Positions 42,101 through 55,181 of a stretch of 64,000 nucleotides of DNA are shown here, piece by piece. The position numbers were made by a program, and so were the translations under genes. Positions within the stretch are counted from its first letter, which is position 1. The number at the start of each line of letters is the position of its first letter. The notes beneath the pieces were generated by a model. It was not told where the DNA came from. It searched no databases and worked only from the letters and a program-made list of their open reading frames with translations. Source of the stretch: Theobroma cacao (Eukaryota; Streptophyta; Magnoliopsida; Malvales; Malvaceae); NCBI RefSeq assembly GCF_000208745.1, contig NC_030853.1, positions 26,679,877 through 26,743,876 on the forward strand. The letters run 5' to 3'.

Positions 42101-43968
42101 TGTATGGAAAACCTACAGAGTGTTATCTACTTTTATTGTTTTACCCGTTTTTGTTATCAATGTGGCTCTGATTTTTTTTTCTGTACATTGAATATTGCTT
42201 TGATATTTATTAATTACTTTTTATGACTTGTCCTCATGGTTAAAACATTACTGTAGAAAGATATTGCCAATCCTTATCTCTCACATCTTGAATTTGTACA
42301 TTCATTTTGTTTTTAGTTGGTCCAGAAGGGATTTGAACCATTTCTTTTTGAGTGAGGTGTGGTTACTCGGTTACTTACAAACATTGGCATTAGCATTGAT
42401 GGCTACATTCCAAAGCAATCTTCTCAGGATCTGGAGCACTAGTCCTTCCAGAGAACTTGAAAAGTTGAACCACATTGCGTTCCATGATCAATTATCAAAT
42501 TATGCGATTCAGATCATTGCCCACACTGCACTTTGCACGCCAAATTAAAGTGGAAAGGCAAAAAGAAAAGGGTGAGCAAATCTGTGTCTGATTTTTGCCA
42601 CCACCCGTATGCTGTTGTTTTAAAAGGAAGAACCCTTTTTGATATGATTGAGAAAGTAGGGAGGGAGCTGGATCCATGCTCTTCTCTTTTGCTGCAAGAA
42701 GTCCATCTAAAACTGATGTAGCTTGTCATCCATGAATGTTGATTTTTGTTGGTACAGTTGCTGTAAAAAGTCAGAATCAATTGTTTAAACCAAGTTATAG
42801 AGTGTTTATTTTCTTTGTTTAATAATATCGAGATAGAGAGTGCTAAATCCGAGTAGTGAAAAGCGGTTGGACAAAGCCTTAAGAATGTAGGACCATCTAG
42901 AAAGAGGCCTGAATTCAACTGTTCTGATATGGGGGTTTGGTCCCTCTAGGAAAGAAAAGAGTAATAAGCACCAAAGAGGGTTTTCTTTTTTTATCAAATT
43001 GTTGGTGAGACAATAGGGAAGGGCAGCATAGCAATAGCATTAAACTTGACTCCACAGATAAAACACCAAGCTGTCTGGCCTGCTCTGTATTGAGCGAAGA
43101 TCTTGTTAATTCTACAAAAGAGGAACTAAAAGGTTAATGATTTACTAAACACCAATATTAAAAGTTCTGCCTCCAATTCCTGCTAAACTTAGGTGATTTG
43201 CATCTCAGCCTCCTGCTTGATATATCTCTTTTCCTTACCGTTTTATCCTGATAAGCTGGAGTCTGAAGGTATCATAATGGTAATGCATTTCTGATAGCTG
43301 GTTTCTCGGATGGCAATGTTCCTTCTCTCTTCTTTGAGATTTAAGGTGCAGGTAGCACATGGCTGCCTGTACTCTTGCCAGAAACAAGGCAGTTTTTTCA
43401 GCAAAAAAGAATGAGTCAGGTTTCGTTGTTTTTGGTTTTTCTCTTTTCAAGCAAAAAGATAGTCAAACATGAGTCTAGATCTCCATGTATAGAAAAAGAA
43501 TATCAGATACAACATTTTATAAGGTCAATCAATAAGGGCTAAGGCAAGGAGTCAGAGCACATTGTAACAGTCCCTTTGAATACCCTTGCAGGATAGGTTA
43601 GAGCACACATTCTGAGCTGCTTTGGTTCCTCTTGAGTTATAGGTCTACAGCAGGTTAACTATTTCAGAGAAATGATGCTTACTGGGGCTAACCTGTCTTC
43701 TTCACTCTGTTTCTTAACATTGCAAAATGCTGATATTTGTCATTGATTGCTTGGTTTTGTAGTTAACAAAGGCATAAAATTCTAACAAAAATAAATTGTT
43801 GGGTTGGGGTGGATAGTGGCGGCCCGAGGGAATTGGTCAAATCCACGGAACATATGGATCATAAAACAGGAACTGAAGATGAAACACCCATGTCTTAAAA
43901 TCTGAACAACCATACATCATCTAGCCCAATGCATCCTTCGGCCACATCGCTAAGCTGAGCGGTGGATG
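39145..43968. other. intergenic region left of the LTR-like cluster
   Basis: AT-rich spacer upstream of CHS. It contains a (TA)n tract near 40679-40699 and otherwise unrecognised sequence. A stretch at 42360-42440 can be read as a short peptide-like frame but is interrupted by stops and matches no family I know. Confidence 0.4.
40679..40699. repeat. (TA)n microsatellite
   Basis: About ten TA units in the spacer upstream of CHS; a shorter run lies at about 40637-40647. Confidence 0.8.
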
Positions 43969-45420
43969 TGTCAGGGTCCCATCGGAAACCATGTGAATCT
44001 CACATTATATGCTTTCAGCGAGTAGAGTTATAAATTTCATATTGAAGAGAAGTTCCTAGAGGAGAGCCAAAGGAGGATATCACGATCCTAAAGTGGAGCC
44101 ATAAATTCAACATCTATTGTGCATTGGAATGAAATTAGACATTTCATGGTTCATATCACTTTCAACTCGTGAGGTATTTTTTGTGGGATAAATCATGATC
44201 TTAATGAGTCAAAACAGACAATATCTTATAGGAGTTTGTGTAAACCGTGACAGTTGGTATCAAAACAAACTTTCTTGTTAAAGCGAGAGTGGACTGTGAT
44301 AGTATTGAAACAGGCTCTAGGTACTAGTGATATGTCACTGAGGACAGAGGTCTCTAGTTGGTATGAGCATTTAATGATTCATATCACTCTCAAGATGTGA
44401 GATCTCTTTTGTGCGACAAAATAGTAAAATAGTAAATCAAAGCGGATAATACCTTACAGGAGTTCAATAGTAGGTAACGGATCAAAATGGATAATATCTC
44501 ATAAGTGTTCAATAATAGGTATGTACCAAACCTCACAAGGGTTCAATAACGGGTATTTGTGAGAAATTGTTTTTCTCTTTATCCTTGTTTTTTTTCTTCT
44601 TTGTCTATATTGTCCGCTTTCATGACAAAGGTCAACAGACTAAAATGAACAATACCTCACAAGAGTTCAACAGTAGGTATTTGTGAAAAATTCTTCTTTC
44701 TCTTTGTCCTTGTGTTTTTTTATCTTTATTGTCCGTTTTCGTGACAATTGGTATTAAGGATAATGGATCTTTATTGAAATGGGAGAGTATGTAACGATTT
44801 TAAAGAAAAATCATGTGAATTCCACATCATATGCTTTCAATGAGTAGAGTTTTAAATTTTAGATTGAATAGAAGCTCTTAAAGGGAATTAAAAGAGGATA
44901 TTATGGTTCTACAGAAGAATAATGAATCTCACATAGATTATACTAAAATGAGATTAGGTGTTTGTTTGGTTTGACTTTTTTTCAATTTATCTACTTCTTA
45001 AAAACAAAAACTAGACTAAACATAAAGAATAAAATTTTTAAATAAAAAAGCTTTAGGAAAAGCTTCTCTTCTTTTAAAAATATAAGAAAATTTTTATTTT
45101 TATTTCAAAAATATCTTCATCTATTAAAAATAATTACAATATTACTCTCTCAAAAAAAGAAATACTTTCTATAATAATTTTAACAAAAATTATAATTTAT
45201 AAAATTTTTTTTAAAAAAAAAATTTACTAAATAATTTTAACTTAATTTTAAAAATTATTATTTTTTATAAGAATTTCATAATAATTTTTAAATTAAAAAA
45301 AAATTAAACCAAACAAGCTATAGACATTTAATGATTTACATTACGTTCAATCTTACGCGGCTTTTATTTGTTGGACAAGGCGGATAGTATCTCGCAGTGA
45401 TTGAGTGTACAATAAAAAAT
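43969..45420. mobile_element. decayed LTR-retroelement (TRIM/SMART-like) repeat cluster
   Basis: A first LTR-like copy runs from TGTCAGGGTCCCATCGG (43969) to GTGACA (44252). It is followed by TTGGTATCAAAAC, a degenerate version of the TTGGTATCAGAGC primer site complementary to initiator tRNA-Met. A second LTR-like copy starts at TGTAACGATTTTAAAG (about 44790) and aligns with the first over blocks such as ATATGCTTTCAATGAGTAGAG and GAGGATATTATGG. A second primer-site-like string, GTGACAATTGGTATTAAGG, occurs near 44730. Internal sequence is short and non-coding, with several copies of a GGAGTTCAATAGTAGGT motif. No gag or pol remains. Confidence 0.5.
44958..45320. mobile_element. MITE nested in the right LTR-like copy
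   Basis: The right LTR-like copy is interrupted by 363 AT-rich bases. The ends are inverted repeats sharing TTGTTTGGTTT followed by a T run. TAG flanks both sides (44955-44957 and 45321-45323). The left LTR-like copy reads straight through the same place (AAATTAGACATTT near 44131), which gives the empty site. A 3-base duplication with TTTGGTTT ends suggests a Tourist/PIF-type element. Confidence 0.6.
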
Positions 45421-46069
45421 CCAAAAGGGATAACCTTGAATAAACCAAGAATAGGCTAATAACGTTATTTTGGTAAAAATATTATTTTTTTGGGGGAGGG
45501 TTTAAATCTCCAACAAACTTTTAACATCCACGACAAGTTTAAGCCGCAAGCTTGATAAGATTTGAGTTTTGTTAGGAATGGTATATCCCAACAAACTTAA
45601 TCAAACCAAATTTAAACATGGTTTGTTTGAAACTGAGCTAAGTTTTATCCAACAGGTTTAAGACAAATAGTACCCAAAACCCTATCTAAAACTTTGTTTA
45701 AAGTAGTGATGATGATTCGAAATGATAAGAAATTCTTCAAATTTCAAATTTTATGCATGTAGATAGAACCGTGTTCACATTCCTCAGATTAGAAACAAAA
45801 AAAACGTGCCAACCAACAGATTGTGATTTTGTCCACTTCAATAACTTTTACATGTTCGTTAATTTTTACACTGCCCATTAATTTTTACTTGTTCGTTAAA
45901 ATATTTGCCCCCTCACTCCTCCTTAAAGCCACCCCCTTCTCAACTCAAGCACTCCCTTTCCGCCCGGTACCCTTCACCACGCGCCACCCTCCTCTAAAAC
46001 CCTAATCAATAGTTTATCTGTCTGGGCCCCACACTAAAGGTTTCGTTGGAATCTTTTCTTTTAAATAAT
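45421..46069. other. upstream region of DHAD
   Basis: Spacer between the retroelement remnants and the DHAD gene. It becomes pyrimidine-rich and less AT-rich after 45890, as expected for a promoter and 5' leader. I saw no coding sequence. Confidence 0.4.
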
Positions 46070-46075
46070 CACGTG
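46070..46075. promoter_or_regulatory. G-box (CACGTG) upstream of DHAD
   Basis: A single CACGTG lies about 110 bases before the DHAD start codon, inside the likely leader or proximal promoter. It is a motif match only. Confidence 0.3.
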
Positions 46076-46181
46076 CATGGTATTGGTACGTGCTCTACAC
46101 ACTCACTCCTGGCTACTAGCACTTAAAAAGCGGAAGCAGCTTTCCTAATCCCCTGCCTTAAACCCACACGCCGCCGCCGCC

Positions 46182-49100
46182 ATGCAAGCGACATTTCTAA
46201 CTTCGCGCGCCACCGTGCTCCCCACCAACAAACCACTCACCCCGCCTCCAAACCATCGCCGATGTTTTCGCATAACCGCACAATCCCAAGCAACCGTAAC
46301 GGCGGACCCTCCCTCTCCACCCACGACGAAGCTCAACAAATACAGCTCGAGAATCACGGAACCCAAGTCACAGGGCGGGTCTCAGGCGATGCTGTTCGGC
46401 GTCGGGTTATCCGAAGGCGACATGTCGAAACCCCAAGTGGGAATATCGTCGGTTTGGTACGAGGGGAACACGTGCAACATGCATTTGTTGAGGTTGTCGG
46501 AGGAAGTGAAACGGGGCGTTGAAGAGGCAGGGATGGTTGGATTTAGATTCAATACGGTCGGGGTTAGCGATGGGATTTCGATGGGGACGAGAGGGATGTG
46601 CTATAGTTTGCAGTCAAGGGATTTGATTGCTGATAGTATCGAAACGGTTATGAGTGCTCAGTGGTATGATGGGAATATCTCTATTCCTGGCTGCGATAAA
46701 AATGTAAGCCTTTTAATTCACTGTTTTTGATGGGTTGTGATAAATATATAAGCTTTTTAATAGAAACTTCTTTTTCTTCTATTTTGGTGAATTTTTTTAA
46801 TTGATTGTGATTGTTTGTCTTGATTTTGAATTGAGATTTTTTTTGGGTATAAATCTACTTGCTTTTTAGTGTAAAAAGGAAAAGAGGATGTTTTGGAGAT
46901 ATGCTTATTGCTTTTAATTGTGAGAAGAGAAGAAAATAAAAGAATTTAAACTGCATTTCTGTCAAGAGTGTTCTCCATTGGAATCAAATGGAAAAAAACC
47001 AACCAAAGTGATCAATTTGGTTTGATTTTTATACATAAAATTAAATCATACTAAGATTGGTACCTTTGTATTTCCTTTCTTTTTCAGACCCTATCAAATT
47101 GAGAATTGAAATATTGTTATACATGTATTGGTGCAATTAATATTACTTTACTGGTTGAGGATTTCTCAATAAGTTAATTGTACTTCTTTGATTAATTAAT
47201 TCATTGAAATCGCATAATTTTTTGAATTGAGCTTAAGATTGTATTGAGCTTATATGAATATTTAGTTGAGCCTTTTTTTAGAAAGCTTAAGGGGAGAGGA
47301 AGCTCAAACTGAACTGCAATGTTTTGTTTGGTTTTAACTTTTTTATTTGGTCTCAAAATGTCCTCTAAATTGAACTTAAAGCAATTTTTCTTCAACTTAT
47401 CTTCTGGCTGTTGAAAAATTTGAGGATTGTAAATTTTGATGCAAGTTTAATCTTTTGGTCAAACTCTTTCTCTTTCAGTTTAAATGTATTGCTTCCTAGT
47501 CATTTTATCATGAGCCGCGGTTCAATTTTGGACCTTGATATAACTGTTGAAGTAGTTTTTGTATTAATATTGTTGTGGGTCAAGAAAATTCAATAATTGT
47601 ATTTTATAGTATGAAACAGGTTGTCTTTCGCAATTGTGCAATTATCTCAATCTAATGCTAGATTGTTCTCTAGATGCCAGGTACAATTATGGCAATGGGG
47701 AGGCTCAATCGGCCAAGTCTTATGGTTTATGGTGGCGCTATCAAGGTTTGCTGCTTTGCTTTGTCTAGTATAAGTGCTACTAGTTGACTACTCTTGTTGT
47801 TAGTTGCAAATGGTACATCTTGGCTTGATATCTTGTTAGTTTTGCTCTTATAACATTCTATGGTAAGTTTTCCTCAGTAAATCACTACTAATTCTTAAAA
47901 TTTTTAAATAAATACACATTTCACTCCGATCATATTAGATGAGGCCATAAGGATCAGTTTCAAAGAGGAAAGCATTCATTTTCATGAATTCTTTTCTAAA
48001 TTGCAGTATACATTAGACATCCACGACTTTTTATATCAATATCACCTCTCTTATTAAACAACCCCTTTTCCCCACCAAAATCAAATGACTACAGCTTCTG
48101 GGCTTAACATAACATGTAAATATGCTGGCAATTTGGTAATATTTTTTGCCAAAAGTTAGGTCTAAACCTATGTAAAAGAATTTGAGGCATCAAGCATCCT
48201 AAATTCTAACCTCAAGTAAATTATGTCATCATACACTAGTATGTCATCAATGACATTATTGCAATTTGTTGCATCTGCTTCTCCTTTTCATTGTTTCTTT
48301 TACATTTTATATTCAGTTAATACACTCAAGTGAATTTGATTGTAATCCTGGTGTTGTTGCCCTACTGCAAATTTAAATGGTTATAATTTGTCAATTCTAG
48401 TCATGCATTTATCTATTTTTATACTTGTGCTTTTGCAGCCTGGTCATTTTCAAGGCAATACATATGATATAATATCTGCATTCCAGGTAAGCATGGTGAT
48501 ATGCTATTTGAATGCTGTTATGCTTGTTATTACTTCTCATTGTATCTTCATATTAGCTGGATGTTTCTCTTTGTTTAGATATTTCTATGCTCCCACAACT
48601 TAGCTTCTTTCAGACCTTTGCTGTCTGTTAATTTTTTGATTTGACGACATTTAATTGAAAATTCATGCATATGGACAATTACAAGATTTTCCTGAAGTGT
48701 AGGGAACTTGTCAAATTATGAGGATACTGAGATTTTTGGTAAAGAAAATTACATATTGATAAATACATGGGATATTTTCCATAATCTATGGTTTTTTTGA
48801 CAAATATATGGGCAATGAATTGTAATTAAAATATAAAGGTTTACAATCAAAAGATTAAAAACAGAAGAATACAAAGCTAAATCTCTATTCCAAGAAGTGG
48901 AGAGGTGCTGTGCTAGATACTCTGTGTCTGTGTAAGATCAAGAACCTCATGGTGGTCTGTATAAACAGACAAATTTAACTGCCTACCTTTTTTCCTATTT
49001 TGGGTTATAATGGGTGGCCCTCTATGGAGTTTGTCTTTTGCGTAAATCTCTTCAAATGCAAAATTTTTGGAATATATACTCATTCTCCAAAGATGGAGAA

Positions 49101-52100
49101 GTTTTGCATTTTCTGGTCATGAGCAATGTGATATCTTCCGATTTGCTATCTCTCTTAAATTCTGCTTGAGCAGTGAACTGTGGGCAGAATATTTTGGGTG
49201 GACTAGAGTTCAGTTAGTTTGCCTCTGGTGTTGGCCCACATAAATTTCGGTGTGCTTTCTTTTTACATTTGTTTTTGGTTTTCCTCTCTCCCTGAGCTGA
49301 AGTAGCACTCACCCTTGAGGGGCACTGTTTGGTTTGTTTTTCACTTGTCTTTTCCCCCCTTTACACCCTTCGAGGATAGAAACAAGGACCAACTGACTGT
49401 TCAAACTTTGTCAAGATCAAGCAATTTCATTAGAATGGCTACCACTTAACCTATGTGAAGATTAACTTCTATGACATGAATGTATCTGAAAATACCATAA
49501 CATTTTGTCAAATTTTGTAACTTTGTAACTCTTTTTTGTTTTCTTTTTGATTAAACCTGCAGTGTTATGGAGAATATGTAAGTGGATCAATAACTGATGA
49601 GCAGAGAAAAAATGTTGTTCGGAACTCTTGCCCTGGAGCAGGGGCTTGTGGGGGAATGTACACAGCAAATACCATGGCTTCTGCAATTGAAGCTATGGGA
49701 ATGTCTCTTCCTTACAGGTAGAATTATGCTCTCCCAGGATCATTTGGACGCGGAATTTGGAATTTTCATCTCTTGTCTTATTTTATGACTTTTCGTTTGT
49801 TCCTAACAAGCTCTTCAATACCCGCTGAAGACCCACTGAAGTTGGATGAATGCCGTTTGGCTGGAAAATATCTGGTGGAATTGTTGAAAATGGATTTAAA
49901 ACCAAGAGACATAATCACCCGTAAATCTTTACGTAATGCAATGGTTATTGTCATGGCACTAGGTGGGTCAACCAATGCTGTGTTACATTTAATTGCTATA
50001 GCAAGGTGAGAATTTGGGCAGAATATCTCATGTATATCAAATTTGTAGAAAAATTATAGAGATGACTCGTGGAAAGTTCATGGTAGGTCTGTTGGTCTGG
50101 AGTTGACTCTTGATGATTTCCAGAAGGTTAGTGATGAGGTTCCATTTCTGGCTGATCTGAAGCCCAGTGGCAAATATGTCATGGAGGATGTGCATAAGGT
50201 ATGATTTTACTGAATATCTTATGCTATCAATATCATTCTTTTTCTTTCAAGTTACACATTGCCTCTATAGCTTATGAAGTATGACATTAACACCTTTCTC
50301 TAGACATGACAAAATTGTCTATCTTATCTTTTTAATTTGTTGGTAAACATATGCTGTTTTGATAGATTGGAGGAACACCTGCTGTTATTCGTTACCTTTT
50401 GGAACTTGGATTTCTAGATGGGGATTGCATGACTGGTGTGTGAATATTTACTCTATTAACATTTCTTCATCTATTGCAATTTTGATCTTAATTCTTCAAT
50501 ATTCTTAATATTTGATACAATGATACTTCCTCTCTAGTTACTGCAAAGACATTGGCCGAAAATGCACAAAGTTACCCTCCTTTACCTGAGGGACAGGTTG
50601 GTGCTTGTTTTTCTTTCCCCTTTGAAAGAGACTTTGTTTGTTCTAAATATTGAAAATTTGAGATGCCGCAATGGAAGATATAACTAGTCTTATAAGTCTC
50701 AAATTTACTTTCCAGGATATTTTAAGACCGGTGTCAAATCCTATCAAGGAAACAGGGCACATCCAAATATTAAGAGGAAATCTTGCACCAGACGGTTCTG
50801 TAGCAAAAATTACTGGAAAAGAAGGCCTCTTTTTCTCTGGTGCCTTTTTCGCTCACCTTCCTTACTAAATTTAAGTTTGTGCTACATGTTCTTTGAGCTG
50901 CTAGATTTTATTTGGTTGTTACAAATCAAGTCTGCCTCCATAGATAATTATTGCAAAAATTGTTCTTTAGGTCCTGCACTTGTCTTTGAAGGAGAGGAAG
51001 CTATGTTAGCTGCTATCTCTGAAAATCCTATGAGTTTTAAGGTATGTGTGTCAATCAGCATACTATTTATCTATAATTAGTTATCAAAGTTGAGGCCCTG
51101 TATGCTGAGTTTCGTTTAACAATTGACTATGAGAAGTTGTTTTACTTTTTGTTTCAGATACATGTAAGCTGTTTCATTTTACTTGCTGAATGCTGCGAGT
51201 TTGTACTGTGTAGTTGGAATTCCCCCTGTTTTCTGGTTATATAAAATTTTGGGTATCCAAAAACAGAAACAATTAATTATGAGACTCTGATTTCATTTGT
51301 GTGTTTAATAGTCTTGAAGTGCCAAGGCCTTGTGTTTTTTACTGCACATATCTGTATGTATCTATTTGTGATTATTCATTACCTGCTTTCTTTGATATGT
51401 ATAATATTTGCCAAATTGTTTCTTGTGATGTTCTTTTTGAACTTTTATCTTTGAAGATTCAAACCATTTGGCATTTCAGAATTATGATTTTGAATATGCA
51501 TTCGTTATATATCCATTTGCATTTGGTAAACTCTGAATTTTGTTTATGCTTGTAAATTTGCAGGGAAAAGTGGTAGTCATTAGAGGGGAGGGGCCCAAAG
51601 GGGGGCCAGGCATGCCTGAAATGTTGACACCAACTAGTGCAATAATGGGAGCAGGTCTTGGGAAGGTATTGTAATATCCAGTCCAAGTGGTTTTCCACCG
51701 CTGGCCTCTTTTTTTTTTATTGATCCATACCAATGTTCTATATTTCCCTAGAGGTATTTGATTTGAATGTTGCAAGTGAAAACTGCAGGATGTTGCGTTG
51801 CTCACTGACGGTAGGTTTTCTGGAGGTTCACATGGATTTGTTGTAGGCCACATATGCCCTGAAGCACAGGTGCGGTAATTTCTCATTTATAGATTTCAAG
51901 ATATTTTGCATCCAACTAAAGACTAATATTGTGCATTTTTAGCAGTCATACTTGTGATCTTTTTCATGTTGCTTTTCCTCTTAGATATAAAGAGGTGCTT
52001 TTGCCTGCAACTTGGACAAATTGAAGCTCTGAAAGTTTTAGAATAAACAAATGATGGTCAACAAATTTACTTTTCACTTTCATAGAATAATATAATAAAA

Positions 52101-52844
52101 CTCGTAGTTGTTAGGAATTATTAAATAATGATAAAAGAATGCTATATTACAGAGTATCAAGTTACTTTCTTTGTTTCTGATAACGAACTAAGGAAATGGG
52201 GGAAAAGCGTGTGCAACATTTGACAGGATATATTTTCCTACTTGATGGAGGATTGAAGAGTTTTTGAGTTGTAAATTTTCAAAATAGATCTCAATACCTG
52301 TAAAAGAGAGAGTAAGTTCACATAGATACTTATATAGTAATTATTAACTAGACTCTTAAGCTTCTGATTATATACTGGTTATTTGTCTATATTTATGCTT
52401 ATAATAATATTTTGACATCCTTGTAACCAGTGATGGGTAACAATTGATTGTTTGTACAAAATATTTTGTGAGCATAGAGTTTATATCGTATAAAATTGCT
52501 CACCGCCTCGTACATAAATAGATGGTCAATGTTGAATTCCTTTTTATAGGAGGGTGGCCCCATTGGTCTAATTCAAAACGGGGACCTCATCAGCATCGAT
52601 GTTCAGAAGAGGGCCATAAACGTTCATTTAACAGATGCTGAACTAAGCGAGCGGAGAAAGAAGTGGACTCCACCTCCTTACAAGGCTAACAGAGGAGTTT
52701 TGCATAAGGTGCGGCAGCAATCTTGCATTGGAAGTATGTTTTCCCTTATATTAGTAGTAGATCTCTTAATGAACATCTCTTTTCCATTTTCAGTACATCA
52801 AGAACGTGCAATCAGCTTCAAAGGGGTGTGTGACAGATGAATAG
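46182..52844 (+). CDS. DHAD: dihydroxy-acid dehydratase, chloroplastic
   Basis: Fourteen exons give 606 residues: 46182-46703, 47674-47745, 48439-48486, 49563-49717, 49811-50005, 50087-50198, 50366-50435, 50538-50596, 50716-50839, 50971-51041, 51564-51665, 51789-51869, 52550-52708, 52794-52844. Phase closes throughout. The first 35 or so residues ([18 protein letters not shown]) form a plastid transit peptide. The enzyme dehydrates 2,3-dihydroxy acids to 2-keto acids, the third step of valine, isoleucine and leucine synthesis, using a [2Fe-2S] cluster. Cys motifs for the cluster are present: GNTCNMH, GCDKN (Cys171) and CPGAGACGG (Cys237). Both IlvD/Edd signatures are intact: CDKNMPGTIMA across the first junction and [11 protein letters not shown] in exon 12. 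Length and end agree with plant DHAD. Confidence 0.95.
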
Positions 52845-55181
52845 GCAATGGCCAAAAGGATATAATGTTAAATATTGTAGAGTGAAAACAGGCCCCAGTC
52901 GATGCATAAGATCTTTTGCGGCTCAGTCTCAGTATCCACCGGCTCTTCAACTAGGACTAGCTTGTAGCAGGCAATAATTTTCAATTTCCTTTAGTAATTT
53001 GTTCTCATTAATTCAGGGATTTGCTGCCCCTCCTGGACAAACTTTGGATTTAAAGGTACAATTTTGTATCATTGAACAATAATTAATGAACTCTTGTATT
53101 GAAAATGATTATAGCCCTCTAATCTTAATTGGGCGACCTATTTACTCTCATCTCCATTCTTTTCTCCATTTCCCCCTCTTTTAGAGGTTTCCATGGGATA
53201 AGTGGCTTGCTTGATGTACTGAATTTATGCACAAGAGCAATTAGTTCAATGGTAAGTACTTGATGTATTGAGCATTTTTACAGTAAATTTATATTTTGTG
53301 GCTTTAGTGTAAGGTTATTTAGATAATGATCTTCTGATTTCTAATACTGTATATGTTGTTTTTGTGGTTTTAGTGTTAATTTATGAAGTTAGTTATCATT
53401 AATAATATAAATACAAATTGATTTTAAATTTATTTTAATAAAGTATTTAACAAGATTGGATATTTAACGGATCTTGATTAAGATATCTGAATACAAGTTT
53501 GAATAATAATTTTAAAATTTAATCAGATATTTATATGATCTGAGTATCTTATCAAATAATAAAATTTGGAGTACGGTAGTTAAAAAATAACAAGTATTTT
53601 ATCTTTTGATAATCTTAATTATTAAGAAGAAATAAATATAAATTACTCTGTATAATTTTAGAATTTTATTGTTTCCAATGAAATGTTCCATAATCATGAA
53701 TTGAGTTTGTTATGGACTCGGGTAATACACATTTTAACTAATTTTTTATTTTTTATTTTTTATTTTTATTTGTACCATACACCCCTCACGAGAACCATAT
53801 TAACCTTTTTTAGAACTAAAAATGGAGAATTATTAACAAAAGAACTTGGGCCAGCTAACCCAATTGTTACGAAGCCCTTGTTTAAGCGAATGGTCATTGC
53901 GAATGGTCATTGAATAAACCAGGACTATTATTTTCTAACTAGTCCAGCAACCTTTCATAGGGCTCCAAAAACCTAGATCCGATCCAACCGGACTATCCAA
54001 ATGCCGACCCTGAAAAATTGAAGAGAAACAAAAACAGATTGCAATTTGCAAAGACGAGGGACTCTGAGAGGAGTTGATGGCATTGCCTCCTTAGGGCTTT
54101 GGATGATTCAACTTCTTTTGGGATTTTCGTCGCTTTTCTCGATTCCAATCGTTACCAGAAGCGAAAAGTAATCTGGTATCTAATTCTTTTTATCTTTATT
54201 TTGAAATAATTTTAAATTTATAAGTTCTTGAATCTTGATGAGTATTTTTTTTTCTTTCTCTAATCGGCTATTATTTTATTTTACTTTCTCAATTATGTAA
54301 ATTTTAAAATTTGCACACTCAATAGTGTAAAAGTTTTTTTTTTCTAATTTATTGATGTAACTATTTCACCTATATCTATATAGATTCTTGTTTGTTTTAT
54401 TATATATCAGGTAATTCAAAGGAATTAATAGTTAATATTATTAGAATTTGCTGAAAGATTGAACTTACGTTTTTTTTTTTAAAAAATTTAGGGGTTTCTT
54501 TTGTATCATGAAGCCACTGCTTCGAATTATTATTGCCTGGCTATTGTGATTGAGCCATTTTTGTTTGCCATGATTTTGTGCATCATAGTAATAATTATTT
54601 TTCTAGGTACAAATATGAAAATTCTCTGTTTTCATTGTTCAATTATTCATTTCAACCTTTTGCTAGCAAGTTTGATTTTCTCCTTTTTTTTTTTTAAAGA
54701 AAAATACTCTTTCATATTCGTTGTGTACCAGCATAACTATTTCATTTTATCTTTGCTTGGTACGTGGATGTTTATCGTGCTTTTAGTTATATTAAATAGA
54801 TCAAAATGGGAGAGCTTTTACTACTATAAGTCAAAATCTTTTGCCAACATTTACTTTTGCTTGTTGGTTACTGTTATTGCATTAGTTATCAGCAGGGAGC
54901 TATTTTGATGTCATACTTTCTCTGTCCCTCTTACATTGCTTGTGGATAAATAGCATTTTAAAAAAGTCAAAAGAGTAGTGTAGGAAAGAAAGGTGTTAAT
55001 TTGTTTGTTTGGTGGGTTAAATTGCTCTGAAATTATTATCATGAAAAGGTGATTTTTCCAGTAAAGGACATTGCTAAGCTGCTCTTGGACAAGAGAATTT
55101 TTATATACAAATTCATGTTTTTGTAATTGAAGCTTCATGTGAAGTCAGAGTGTGACTTGTATGTTTTGTTTGATAGAGAAA
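52845..55181. other. DHAD 3' flank and probable 5' leader of the RING gene
   Basis: The left part is the DHAD 3' UTR and spacer. At about 54000-54165 the sequence is less AT-rich, with CT-rich patches, and ends in a possible donor (AAAA|GTAATC). It looks like a non-coding first exon of the RING gene, followed by a roughly 1 kb T-rich intron ending at TTTGATAG before the coding exon. This exon is inferred from composition and splice signals. Confidence 0.4.

Noticed and set aside
42321..42345. tRNA-like string (GGTTCAAATCCC on the minus strand)
   Set aside because: The T-arm pairs with a mismatch, and no matching acceptor stem, D-arm or anticodon arm lies at the required distance.
42360..42440. 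Possible coding fragment (NIGISIDGYIPKQSSQDLEH)
   Set aside because: Short, closed by stops on both sides, no splice context and no recognised family.
54501..54908. Hydrophobic 135-residue open frame upstream of the RING gene
   Set aside because: Phe/Ile/Leu-rich translation of T-rich intron sequence; no family resemblance, and it lies in the inferred leader intron.
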